From contig CABZEV010000002.1 of NCBI GenBank assembly GCA_902524865.1, positions 1-52,147 of the forward strand: DNA of 52,147 nucleotides, in the 5' to 3' direction. This DNA comes from an uncultured Pelagibacteraceae bacterium. GTDB taxonomy: Bacteria; Pseudomonadota; Alphaproteobacteria; Pelagibacterales; Pelagibacteraceae. The notes beneath the pieces are model-generated. The model worked only from the letters and a program-made list of their open reading frames with translations. It was not told the origin of the DNA and did not search any database. The position numbers were made by a program, and so were the translations under genes. Below, piece after piece: positions 32,125 through 39,777 of this stretch. How positions within the stretch are numbered: position 1 is the first letter of the stretch; every line of letters starts with the position of its first letter.

Positions 32125-33270
32125 TTAATTACAAAATTCCTTTATAATTTTTTGTCGATGTTCATCTAAATCAGGTATGTCACCTCTTATTTTTTCATCT
32201 TTATAAGATGACATTTTTATTGGGTTACCAGCCAGTTTAAAATCTCCAACAACTTTGTGAAACGCTTTAACAATCATGTTTCTAGACTCTATTTGTGGGT
32301 TTTCAACAGCCTCTTTAATATTGAAAATTGGTCCACATGGAATTTTATCTTTTTCCATTTCACTAACCCAATCACTTGTTTTTTTACTTAATAATTTTTC
32401 CTCTAAAATTTTTTTTAGTTCATCCATATTTTTTGCTCTAGATGAGTTATCTGAAAATTTTGGATCTTTACTTATCTCTGGAATTTTAAGAAGGTTACAA
32501 AGTTTTTCAAAAAGTTTATCATTTCCAGCTGCAATGATTATGTAATTATCTTGTGTCTTAAAGGCTTCAAAGGGTGCAATTGATGGATGTCTTGATCCCA
32601 TTGGTTTTGGAATTTCATTTTTAGACAGATAACGTGCTATAGCGTTTTCTAATATAGCTATTTGACAATCAAGCATAGAAACATCTATGAACATTCCTTT
32701 TCCAGTTTTTTGTCTATCATATAAAGCTGCATTAATACCTATCGCAGTGAAAAGCCCAGCAGTAATATCACCAATTGAGGTTCCAACTCGAGTAGGTTCA
32801 GAGTTTGGTTGACCAGTAACACTCATTAAACCACCCATGCCTTGAACCACCATGTCATAAGCAGGCAATTCTTTAAGTGGACCAGTTTGACCAAAGCCTG
32901 ACGCTGAAGCATAAATTAGTTTTGGATATTTCTTATTAACATCTTTCCAGCCAAACCCCCATTTTTCTAAAGTTCCGGGTTTAAAATTTTCAACTAGAAT
33001 ATCTGCTTTAGATAAAAGTTTTTCAAAAATTTTTTTATCTTCTTCATTTTTTAAATTAAGAGCAATACTTTCTTTTCCTCTATTAAGAGACATGAAATAA
33101 GCTGAGTAATCTTTTATAAATGGTCCAAATTTTCTTGAGTCATCTCCAATTTCAGGCGCCTCAACTTTAATTACTCTAGCTCCTAAATCAGATAATATCA
33201 TAGTACAATAAGGACCAACTAATACCCTTGTTAGATCAATTACTAGTAAGTTTTTTAAAGGTCCATCCAT
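32125..33270 (-). CDS. CaiB/BaiF-family (class III) CoA-transferase
   Basis: The start at 33270 (M-D-G-P-L-K-N-L-L-V-I-D-L-T) is preferred to one 54 nt upstream, which would run into the neighbouring TRAP promoter; it gives 381 residues, a usual length. Motifs: L-T-R-V-L-V-G-P-Y-C-T-M near residue 13, K-V-E-A-P, N-L-K-N-E-E-D, V-E-N-F-K-P-G-T-L near residue 95, and G-T-S-I-G-D-I-T-A-G with the catalytic Asp near residue 152. The enzyme moves CoA between carboxylic acids. It diverges from the TRAP operon, so it may activate the TRAP substrate. Confidence 0.9.
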   Translation of the reverse strand: MDGPLKNLLVIDLTRVLVGPYCTMILSDLGARVIKVEAPEIGDDSRKFGPFIKDYSAYFMSLNRGKESIALNLKNEEDKKIFEKLLSKADILVENFKPGTLEKWGFGWKDVNKKYPKLIYASASGFGQTGPLKELPAYDMVVQGMGGLMSVTGQPNSEPTRVGTSIGDITAGLFTAIGINAALYDRQKTGKGMFIDVSMLDCQIAILENAIARYLSKNEIPKPMGSRHPSIAPFEAFKTQDNYIIIAAGNDKLFEKLCNLLKIPEISKDPKFSDNSSRAKNMDELKKILEEKLLSKKTSDWVSEMEKDKIPCGPIFNIKEAVENPQIESRNMIVKAFHKVVGDFKLAGNPIKMSSYKDEKIRGDIPDLDEHRQKIIKEFCN

Positions 33271-33301
33271 ATTACTTAGTCTTAATTGAGTTTTTGTCGA
33301 C

Positions 33302-33330
33302 TTGACTCTTATTAATAAGTTCATTTTAAT
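33302..33330 (+). promoter_or_regulatory. Near-consensus promoter of the TRAP operon
   Basis: TTGACT (33302-33307), 17-nt spacer, TTTAAT (33325-33330). It is 35 bp upstream of the binding-protein ATG at 33365 and in front of a GAGGG Shine-Dalgarno. It overlaps any longer form of the divergent CoA-transferase, supporting the shorter start chosen for that gene. Confidence 0.65.
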
Positions 33331-33364
33331 TGAATTATTAAAAATAACAATAGAGGGAAAAATA

Positions 33365-34375
33365 ATGTTAAAAAGAATATCTTTATGTTTAAGTGCATTA
33401 GTTTTTGTTTTTACTACTATTGGTTCTGCTTATGCGGTTACGCTAAAAGCAAGTCACCAATGGCCTGGTACTCCAAGAGCTGATGGATCTTTTGATCCAC
33501 GTCATGAAATGGTTCAAATCATTGCTGACGAGGTTAAAAAAGCAAATGTTGGAATAGATATCAGAATTTATCCAGCTAAATCATTATACAAACCAAAAGA
33601 ACAGTGGAAACCTATGACAACTGGTCAGTTAGATATTTCTGCTTTTCCTTTAGCATACGCATCTAAGTTTCATCCAGAATTTGATGCAACATTAATGCCA
33701 GGAACAGTAAAAAATCATGATCACGCATTGAGATTTAATAAAGGTCCAATGATGACTGAAATTAAAAAAATCATTAATGATGCTGGTGTTGTAGTTTTAT
33801 CTGATGCTTGGTTAGGCGGTGGTTTTGCTTCAAAATCAAAATGTATTAAAAATCCTAGCGACGCAAAAGGACAAGTGATGAGAGCTGCTGGTAAAGCATT
33901 TAACCAAATGTTAGAGGCTGCAGGAGCAGGTATACAGAGTATGCCATCATCTGAAATTTATACTGGTTTACAAACCGGTGTTTTAACAGGTGCTAATACT
34001 AGTTCAGGAAGTTTTGTGAGTTATAAAATTTATGAACAAGTTTCATGCGCAACACCTCCAGGAAAATTTGGATTATGGTTTATGTATGAGCCAATTCTGA
34101 TGTCTAAAAAGTCTTTTGATGCACTAAATTCTAAGCAGCAAAAAGCTTTGATGAAAGCAGGAAAGGTTGCTGAAAAATACATGACAGCTCAAGTTGAAAA
34201 CTTAGATAAAAAGTTTGAAGAAGCTTATAAAGCTGCAGGTGTTAAATTAGTATACATGAACGAAAAAGATCATGCTGCGTGGGTAGAGATTGCAAAAAAA
34301 TCATCTCACAAAGCATTTGCTGATAAAGTTCCAGGTGGCGATAAGCTAATGGAAATGGCTTTAGCAGTTAAATAA
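33365..34375 (+). CDS. TRAP transporter substrate-binding protein (DctP family)
   Basis: The start at 33365 follows a GAGGG site and gives a proper signal peptide (residues 1-24, ending A-Y-A); the longer in-frame start lies in the promoter. The 336-residue mature-type protein has DctP features: S-H-Q-W-P-G near residue 30, R-I-Y-P-A-K-S-L near residue 69, G-Q-L-D-I-S-A-F-P near residue 89, and V-M-R-A-A-G-K-A-F near residue 176, where the conserved carboxylate-binding Arg sits. Ligand probably an organic acid; keto acids, lactate or taurine-like acids remain possible. Confidence 0.92.
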   Translation: MLKRISLCLSALVFVFTTIGSAYAVTLKASHQWPGTPRADGSFDPRHEMVQIIADEVKKANVGIDIRIYPAKSLYKPKEQWKPMTTGQLDISAFPLAYASKFHPEFDATLMPGTVKNHDHALRFNKGPMMTEIKKIINDAGVVVLSDAWLGGGFASKSKCIKNPSDAKGQVMRAAGKAFNQMLEAAGAGIQSMPSSEIYTGLQTGVLTGANTSSGSFVSYKIYEQVSCATPPGKFGLWFMYEPILMSKKSFDALNSKQQKALMKAGKVAEKYMTAQVENLDKKFEEAYKAAGVKLVYMNEKDHAAWVEIAKKSSHKAFADKVPGGDKLMEMALAVK

Positions 34376-34389
34376 AATAATATATAAAG

Positions 34390-34425
34390 AACCCCTATTT
34401 ATTCTTATTAAATAGGGGTTTTTTT
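34390..34425 (+). terminator. Rho-independent terminator-type hairpin abutting the DctQ start
   Basis: A perfect 12-bp stem (AACCCCTATTTA with TAAATAGGGGTT), a 7-nt loop and a T-tract of seven ending at the base before the ATG of the small permease (34426). The AGGGG of the right arm lies 7 nt before that ATG and is the only candidate Shine-Dalgarno, so forming the terminator hides the ribosome site of the permease gene. Confidence 0.9.
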
Positions 34426-34920
34426 ATGAAAAAAAAATATCTTAAATTTTGTGATTTTATAGCAAAAGCTTGCGGTGCTTTTGCTGTATTAGCTTTGCTT
34501 TTATCAATTTTAGTTATTGTAGAGTTAGTTTTTGAGAGATATTTTTTTCAAAGAGCAATTACTTGGCAAACAGAATTAGTTACCATGTTATTAGTTGCAT
34601 CAACTTTCATAGGAAGTGTGTATGTGCTTAGTGAAAAAGCTCACGTTAGTATGGAATGGATTTATGATTTCCTTTCTAAAAAAAATATCATTCGCTTAAA
34701 AATTTTTACTTCCTTATTAAGTTTATTATTTTTTCTAATTTTATTTTATTTTGGATTTTTAATGGTTGAAGAGGCATTCACAAAAAATTATTCGACTGGA
34801 ACAGTTTGGGATCCACCTTTATGGATACCGTATTCTTCAATGGCTTTAGGCGCTATACTAATGATTCTTCAATATATAGCTGAAATTATTAAACTAACTG
34901 ATGATAAGGATTATAGTTAA
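34426..34920 (+). CDS. TRAP transporter small permease (DctQ family)
   Basis: A 164-residue inner-membrane protein with four hydrophobic segments (about residues 12-34, 46-66, 88-112, 126-150) and the DctQ feature R-A-I-T-W-Q-T-E-L-V-T near residue 46. It is the small membrane subunit that pairs with DctM. The gene starts directly after the terminator U-tract; its stop overlaps the dctM start by 1 nt. Confidence 0.9.
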   Translation: MKKKYLKFCDFIAKACGAFAVLALLLSILVIVELVFERYFFQRAITWQTELVTMLLVASTFIGSVYVLSEKAHVSMEWIYDFLSKKNIIRLKIFTSLLSLLFFLILFYFGFLMVEEAFTKNYSTGTVWDPPLWIPYSSMALGAILMILQYIAEIIKLTDDKDYS

Positions 34921-36251
34921 TGGATCCATTGATAATAGCTTTAATTGTTGCAGTTTTTACTCTACTGGTGCTTTTTTCTGGTATCCCAATTGCTTTTGGT
35001 TTGAGTTTTGTATCAATAGTTCTTTTAGTGTCATTTGAAGGTTTTCAAATGCTCGATGTTTTTGCTGAAACATTCTTTGCTGGATTAAATTCATTTGTTT
35101 TACTCTCAATACCAATGTTTATTTTAATGGGAATGGCTGTTGCTAATTCTCCTGCGGGGAAAGATTTGTATACAGGATTAGATAGGTGGCTTTGGAGAGT
35201 ACCGGGTGGACTAGTTATTTCTAATATTGGAGCATGCTCAATTTTTGCTGCATTAAGTGGATCAAGTCCTGCAACTTGTGCAGCCATTGGAACTATGGGA
35301 ATACCCGAAATGAGAAAAAGAGGGTATTCAGATCAAATAGCTACAGGAACTATTGCTGCTGGTGGAACACTAGGAGTTTTAATTCCTCCAAGCATTGTTT
35401 TAATTGTTTATGGAATTGCAACCGGGACATCAATTGGAAGATTATTTTTATGTGGGTTAGTACCTGGTTTTATGTTGGCAGGTATGTTTGCAATTTGGGC
35501 ACTTATCCATAGTTATTTTATAGATAAAGATGCTGCAAAAGCTTTACGAAACAGGGTAAAGCCAACATTAAAAGAAAAACTTGAAGTATTACCAAGAATT
35601 CTTCCATTTCTAGCAATTATTGCTGGGGTTTTATATGTTTTGTATGGTGGGGTTGCAACTCCATCTGAAGCATCTGGAGTTGGGGCTTTCTTAGTTTTTG
35701 TCTTGATAGCTGTTGTCTACAAAATTTATCAGCCAAAAAAGATTTGGAACATTGTAAAAGTATCAATGAAAGAAAGTGTAATGATAATGTTCATTATTGC
35801 AGCTTCTTATCTTTTTGCATTCACTCTTTCACAACTTTACGTAACTCAATCATTAGCTCAAAGTATGGTTGAGTTAAGTTCAAATAAGTGGGTTGTATTT
35901 ATTTTAATTAATATATTTCTTTTGATTGCTGGTTTCTTTTTACCTCCGGTGGCTGTAATTGTTATGACTTCTGCAATTTTGTTGCCCGTAATAACAACTT
36001 TAGGATTTGATCCTTATTGGTTTGCAATTGTATTTACTATCAATATGGAAATAGGATTGATAACACCTCCTGTAGGATTAAATCTTTATATTATAAAGGG
36101 TATTACGCCAGATGTAAGTTTATCTGAAATTTTAAAAGGCTCTATTCCTTTCATGATAATTATGGCATTGGCTATTTTAATTCTATGTATTTTTCCTGAA
36201 ATTGTTACATGGTTACCTGATAAAATCATGGGTAAGGCACTTGGATACTAA
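34920..36251 (+). CDS. TRAP transporter large permease (DctM family)
   Basis: A 443-residue protein with about twelve transmembrane helices and DctM motifs: G-I-P-I-A-F-G-L near residue 21, S-I-P-M-F-I-L-M-G near residue 63, A-A-L-S-G-S-S-P-A-T-C-A-A-I-G near residue 112, G-T-L-G-V-L-I-P-P-S-I near residue 149 and I-T-P-P-V-G-L-N near residue 380. It is the sodium-coupled channel of the TRAP system. The dusA coding region begins inside or just before its last codons. Confidence 0.93.
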   Translation: MDPLIIALIVAVFTLLVLFSGIPIAFGLSFVSIVLLVSFEGFQMLDVFAETFFAGLNSFVLLSIPMFILMGMAVANSPAGKDLYTGLDRWLWRVPGGLVISNIGACSIFAALSGSSPATCAAIGTMGIPEMRKRGYSDQIATGTIAAGGTLGVLIPPSIVLIVYGIATGTSIGRLFLCGLVPGFMLAGMFAIWALIHSYFIDKDAAKALRNRVKPTLKEKLEVLPRILPFLAIIAGVLYVLYGGVATPSEASGVGAFLVFVLIAVVYKIYQPKKIWNIVKVSMKESVMIMFIIAASYLFAFTLSQLYVTQSLAQSMVELSSNKWVVFILINIFLLIAGFFLPPVAVIVMTSAILLPVITTLGFDPYWFAIVFTINMEIGLITPPVGLNLYIIKGITPDVSLSEILKGSIPFMIIMALAILILCIFPEIVTWLPDKIMGKALGY

Positions 36252-37245
36252 ACAAAAAATTAATAGAAAAGTTTCAGTCGCTCCAATGATGGATTGTACT
36301 GATAGGCACGATCGTTTTTTTCTCAGATTAATGAGCAAAAATGTAATGCTTTATACTGAGATGGTTGCCACAAAATCTGCAATTCATGGGGATAGAAATA
36401 AAATTTTATCATTTAGCCCTGAGGAAAAACCCTTGGCTTTACAGGTTGGTGGATCTGACAAAAATGAATTAGCAGAGGTTGCAAAAATTGCAGAGGACAT
36501 GGGATATGATGAAATAAATATTAATCTTGGATGTCCAAGCAAAAAGGTTCAAAAAAATAAGTTTGGCGCATGTTTGATGAAGGAACCAGATTTAGTAGCA
36601 GAATGTATTCATACTATGGTTAAAGCGTGTAAAATTCCCGTAACAGCTAAAACTCGCATAGGTTTTGATAATGTTGAAGATTTTGATTATATAAATAATT
36701 TTATTCACAGATTAAGAGACGTAGGCACTAAAACATTCATTTTGCATGCAAGAAAAGCAATGCTTTCTGGATTGTCACCAAAACAAAACTTAAATATTCC
36801 AAAATTAAATTACAACATGGTTTATGAGATTAAAAAAGCAAATCCAGATTTAGAAATAATTATAAATGGTGGAATAACTAAAGTGAGTGAAATAAATCAT
36901 CATATGAAGTTCTGCGATGGAGTAATGATTGGCAGATCAATCTACCAAAATCCATATTCATTGGTCGAAATTGAAAAAGAAATATTCAAAACAAATGACA
37001 ATCCTTCAAGAGAAGAAGTGGTTAAAAAACTTTTAGAATATTTGGATAATGAAGTAAAGAAGGGAACCAAAGTAAATCACATAATGAGACACACAGTTGG
37101 TTTGTACCATGGTCAGGTAGGCTCTAAACAGTGGAAAAGATATTTAAGTGATAATATGATGGCAAGAGACTCTGATTTTCAAAAGGCAAAACATATTATG
37201 ACCATTGTTCAAAATAATGAAAAAGCCAATCAAGTAAGTTCCTAA
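36241..37245 (+). CDS. dusA: tRNA-dihydrouridine synthase A
   Basis: DusA reduces U20/U20a in tRNA D-loops using FMN and NADPH. Motifs: V-S-V-A-P-M-M-D-C-T-D-R-H at the first TIM-barrel strand, Q-V-G-G, N-I-N-L-G-C-P-S-K-K-V-Q with the catalytic Cys, M-K-E-P-D-L-V, T-A-K-T-R-I-G, H-A-R-K-A and N-G-G-I. The start is uncertain: TTG at 36241 gives L/M-D-T-K-Q-K-I-N-R-K just before the barrel (334 residues), while an ATG at 36202 would overlap dctM by 50 nt. I chose the TTG. W in the usual D-W-T-D-R-H is Cys here. Confidence 0.93.
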   Translation: MDTKQKINRKVSVAPMMDCTDRHDRFFLRLMSKNVMLYTEMVATKSAIHGDRNKILSFSPEEKPLALQVGGSDKNELAEVAKIAEDMGYDEININLGCPSKKVQKNKFGACLMKEPDLVAECIHTMVKACKIPVTAKTRIGFDNVEDFDYINNFIHRLRDVGTKTFILHARKAMLSGLSPKQNLNIPKLNYNMVYEIKKANPDLEIIINGGITKVSEINHHMKFCDGVMIGRSIYQNPYSLVEIEKEIFKTNDNPSREEVVKKLLEYLDNEVKKGTKVNHIMRHTVGLYHGQVGSKQWKRYLSDNMMARDSDFQKAKHIMTIVQNNEKANQVSS

Positions 37246-38081
37246 TGGAAATAATTGCCACTGCTGAATTAGTAAACTTGTTATTTGTTTTAGCAGTTGC
37301 GGCTGCGGGAGCAGGTTTTATGGCTGGATTATTGGGAGTGGGTGGTGGTATTGTTATGGTTCCAGCGCTCTATTACGCTTTTACTGTTTTGGATTTCGAT
37401 ATCGTTACAAGAATGCATCTTTCAGTTGGAACATCACTTGCAATAATTATTCCAACGTCAATCATTTCAACAATGACCCACAAAGAGTATGATGCTGTTG
37501 ATTTTAAAATGGTCAGATCATTTGGAGTTTTTATTTTAGTAGGTGTTATTGGTGGAACTTTCTTGGCTGTTAATTTAAAAACTCCTGCATTAGTTTTATT
37601 TTTTTCAATCTTCGCACTAATGGTTGGATTGTTTTTTATTTTTTTAAGAGAAAAACTGGTAGATAACCCAAAACAAATTTCAGCCTTAGTAAAAAATATT
37701 TCTGGTGTAATTATTGGATTTATATCTGTGCCTTTAGGAATTGGAGGTGGATCTTTAATGGTTCCTTTTATGAGGACCTTTGGATATGACATTAGAAAAT
37801 CAATAGGCACAGCAGCAGCAGTTGGATTTTTGATTGCTGTAACAGGAACTATTTCAATGATAACTGGTGGTAAAATAATTGATAATGTAAATACCCCCTA
37901 TAGCGTTGGTTACATAAATCTATTAGGCTTTGCAGTATTTGTACCTGTTACTATGGTTATGGCTCGAATAGGAGCTAAAGTTGTTCATAAAATTGATAAG
38001 AAGTTACTCAGTAAAATTTTTGGGATATTTTTAATTTTAGTATCAATACGATCGTTTATCGAGTATTTAAGTATAAATTAA
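37245..38081 (+). CDS. TauE/SafE-family membrane protein (sulfite/organosulfonate exporter-like), copy 1
   Basis: A 278-residue membrane protein with about eight helices and the duplicated family motif: G-L-L-G-V-G-G-G-I-V-M-V-P near residue 28 and P-L-G-I-G-G-G-S-L-M-V-P near residue 161. The family moves sulfite, sulfoacetate or related anions across the inner membrane. It overlaps dusA by 1 nt and is followed by a paralogue 11 nt later. Substrate and direction unknown. Confidence 0.88.
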   Translation: MEIIATAELVNLLFVLAVAAAGAGFMAGLLGVGGGIVMVPALYYAFTVLDFDIVTRMHLSVGTSLAIIIPTSIISTMTHKEYDAVDFKMVRSFGVFILVGVIGGTFLAVNLKTPALVLFFSIFALMVGLFFIFLREKLVDNPKQISALVKNISGVIIGFISVPLGIGGGSLMVPFMRTFGYDIRKSIGTAAAVGFLIAVTGTISMITGGKIIDNVNTPYSVGYINLLGFAVFVPVTMVMARIGAKVVHKIDKKLLSKIFGIFLILVSIRSFIEYLSIN

Positions 38082-38092
38082 AAATATAAAAA

Positions 38093-38926
38093 TTGACTGA
38101 CTCCCTTACAAATCTAAATTACTTTTATTTAATTATTTTAATGGTCATTGCTGCCGTACCAGTTGGTTTTTTTGCTGGACTTTTTGGGATTGGAGGTGGC
38201 TTAATATCAGTCCCATTTCTTTTTTTTATATTTGACTTTTTAAATCTTACTGATGATTACACAATGCACTTAGCTGTTGGTACTGCATTTTTCATTACAA
38301 TATTTACCTCTACAGCTTCAGTTCTTACACACAGAAAACATAATGCAGTTGATTTAAGTATTTTAAAAATTTTTGGATTTTTTGTTATTTTAGGAGTTTT
38401 TTTTGGATCCTTTCTAGCAGCTATTTTAAAAACAAAATATTTAGTTCTTTTTTTTTCAATTGTTGTTTTCATTTTTGGTGCATACTTGCTTTTACAGCAA
38501 GAAAATTCTAATAAAATCAAACCTAGTTTTGGTTTTTTTCCTAAAGCTATTTTAGGATTTATATCTGGTTCAATTTCTGCCCCTATGGGTATTACAGGTG
38601 CAATGATGAATGTTCCTATATTAAGATTTTTTGGCTATCCAATTACAAAAGCTATAGGGAGCGCTGCTGCAATCGGTTGGGTTATTTCCATTTCTGGAAC
38701 AATAGCATTTTTTTCAACTGGAGTTTATTTAGATGTTAGTATGCCTTTAAGCATTGGTTTTGTAAATATCCCAGCTTTTTTAATATTTGTTCCAATAACA
38801 ACTATAATGGCAAGAGTAGGAGTTAATACAGTGCATAAAATGAGTAAAATTAAAGCTCAAAGAATGTTTGGGGTTTTTCTCTATGTTATTGGAACAATTT
38901 TTATATTTAGATATTTTAGTTTATGA
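38093..38926 (+). CDS. TauE/SafE-family membrane protein, copy 2
   Basis: A 277-residue paralogue of the preceding gene, with G-L-F-G-I-G-G-G-L-I-S-V-P near residue 31 and A-P-M-G-I-T-G-A-M-M-N-V-P near residue 164, the second motif being less canonical than in copy 1. A TTG start at 38093 is used because the first ATG falls inside the first helix. Tandem paralogues of this family may form a heteromer or serve different anions. Confidence 0.85.
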   Translation: MTDSLTNLNYFYLIILMVIAAVPVGFFAGLFGIGGGLISVPFLFFIFDFLNLTDDYTMHLAVGTAFFITIFTSTASVLTHRKHNAVDLSILKIFGFFVILGVFFGSFLAAILKTKYLVLFFSIVVFIFGAYLLLQQENSNKIKPSFGFFPKAILGFISGSISAPMGITGAMMNVPILRFFGYPITKAIGSAAAIGWVISISGTIAFFSTGVYLDVSMPLSIGFVNIPAFLIFVPITTIMARVGVNTVHKMSKIKAQRMFGVFLYVIGTIFIFRYFSL

Positions 38927-38939
38927 TTAATTTAAAATT

Positions 38940-39590
38940 ATGAAAGAAATTATTAAAGTTGTTAAAGAAAAACTTGTAGCTAAATATTTGAAAGATGGTT
39001 CACTTAAAAACTATTCAAAGAGAGCTAAGAAATTTAAGCCAAGAATAAAAGCAAGATTAAGAAAGAATAAACAAATTATAGGTAAAAATATTGGTAATTT
39101 TTTTGATTGGATTAAAGGCTCAGAGTTAGTTGAGTTGAAAGAGTGTAATACTAAAGAGGATCCTGTAAGACCAGAACTTGATAATACTTTTAGAAGAAGT
39201 TATGGAAGAAAAATTTTTGGGGTTAAGTATAAAGGAGAAATCCATGCCGTCATGTGTTTTGCTTATACGAATGAAATACCAAAGTCTGTTGAGGAGCTAG
39301 ATATTATGAGCCAAGATGCTCATTTACAGAGTACTCTGAGGGGACAGAATGTAGGCAAAATTGCTATTGCCTATACTGTTTGGTCTAAAAAAAAAGGTGG
39401 TGGAAAATTAATTGTCAAAGAAGTATTTAATAAAATAAAAAAATCAAATCATCTTAACAGATTAGTTACTTTATCTCCTTTAACAGATATGGCTTATAAA
39501 TTTCATATAAAAAATGGCGCTAAACTAATTAGTGTGAACGAAACAACTCAAAATTTTGAATATAAAGTTATAAAGAATAAAAAGTACTAA
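38940..39590 (+). CDS. Malonyl-CoA-decarboxylase-like GNAT-fold protein (C-terminal MCD domain only)
   Basis: A 216-residue protein with a basic N-terminal segment (residues 1-60). From about residue 98 it resembles the catalytic C-terminal half of malonyl-CoA decarboxylase: H-A-V-M-C-F-A-Y-T-N-E-I-P-K-S-V-E (MCD has a hydrophobic strand ending in T-x-E-I-P), I-A-I-A-Y-T-V-W-S with Ser149 where MCD has Y-S-I-S, G-G-G-K-L-I-V-K-E-V, V-T-L-S-P at 176-180 and F-H-I-K-N-G-A-K-L with His189, matching the F-H-L-R-N-G-A-x-L that carries the catalytic His. Full MCD is about 400-490 residues, so the helical N-terminal domain is absent or replaced. Decarboxylase, acetyltransferase or inactive are all possible. 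Confidence 0.6.
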   Translation: MKEIIKVVKEKLVAKYLKDGSLKNYSKRAKKFKPRIKARLRKNKQIIGKNIGNFFDWIKGSELVELKECNTKEDPVRPELDNTFRRSYGRKIFGVKYKGEIHAVMCFAYTNEIPKSVEELDIMSQDAHLQSTLRGQNVGKIAIAYTVWSKKKGGGKLIVKEVFNKIKKSNHLNRLVTLSPLTDMAYKFHIKNGAKLISVNETTQNFEYKVIKNKKY

Positions 39591-39690
39591 AAAAAAGGGT
39601 GGCTTCAGTCTCCCTCTACCACCCATAGTTAAAAATTATTCGATTCTCCTTGCGAATCAAAATATTTTTTTCAAAAAAATTATCTTATTG
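39589..39690 (-). ncRNA. Candidate minus-strand small RNA ending in a rho-independent terminator
   Basis: On the minus strand GGGTGG (39624-39619) and CCACCC (39602-39597) form a 6-bp G+C stem followed at once by eight T, a good terminator. Upstream on that strand GATTC/GAATC (39658-39654 with 39646-39642) makes a second hairpin. No minus-strand gene precedes it: both flanking genes are plus-strand and no plausible ORF lies in the region. The 5' end is a guess. The plus strand has no U-tract after the stem, so it does not look like a terminator for the upstream gene. Confidence 0.45.
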
Positions 39691-39777
39691 TGCACGTAAA
39701 AAGTGAAATAATTAAAAAACTTCAATTCAAACACATGGTTTATATTTAAAATAATTAAAATAGTGTTATTTTTTAAT

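Noticed and set aside
33302-33364. N-terminal extension of the TRAP binding protein from 33302
   Set aside because: The extension covers the TTGACT/TTTAAT promoter, and the ATG at 33365 has a Shine-Dalgarno and a proper signal peptide.
39622-39680. Short minus-strand ORF starting at the ATG in the terminator stem
   Set aside because: Its codons would run through the terminator U-tract into the antisense of the neighbouring gene, so it is not a credible protein.
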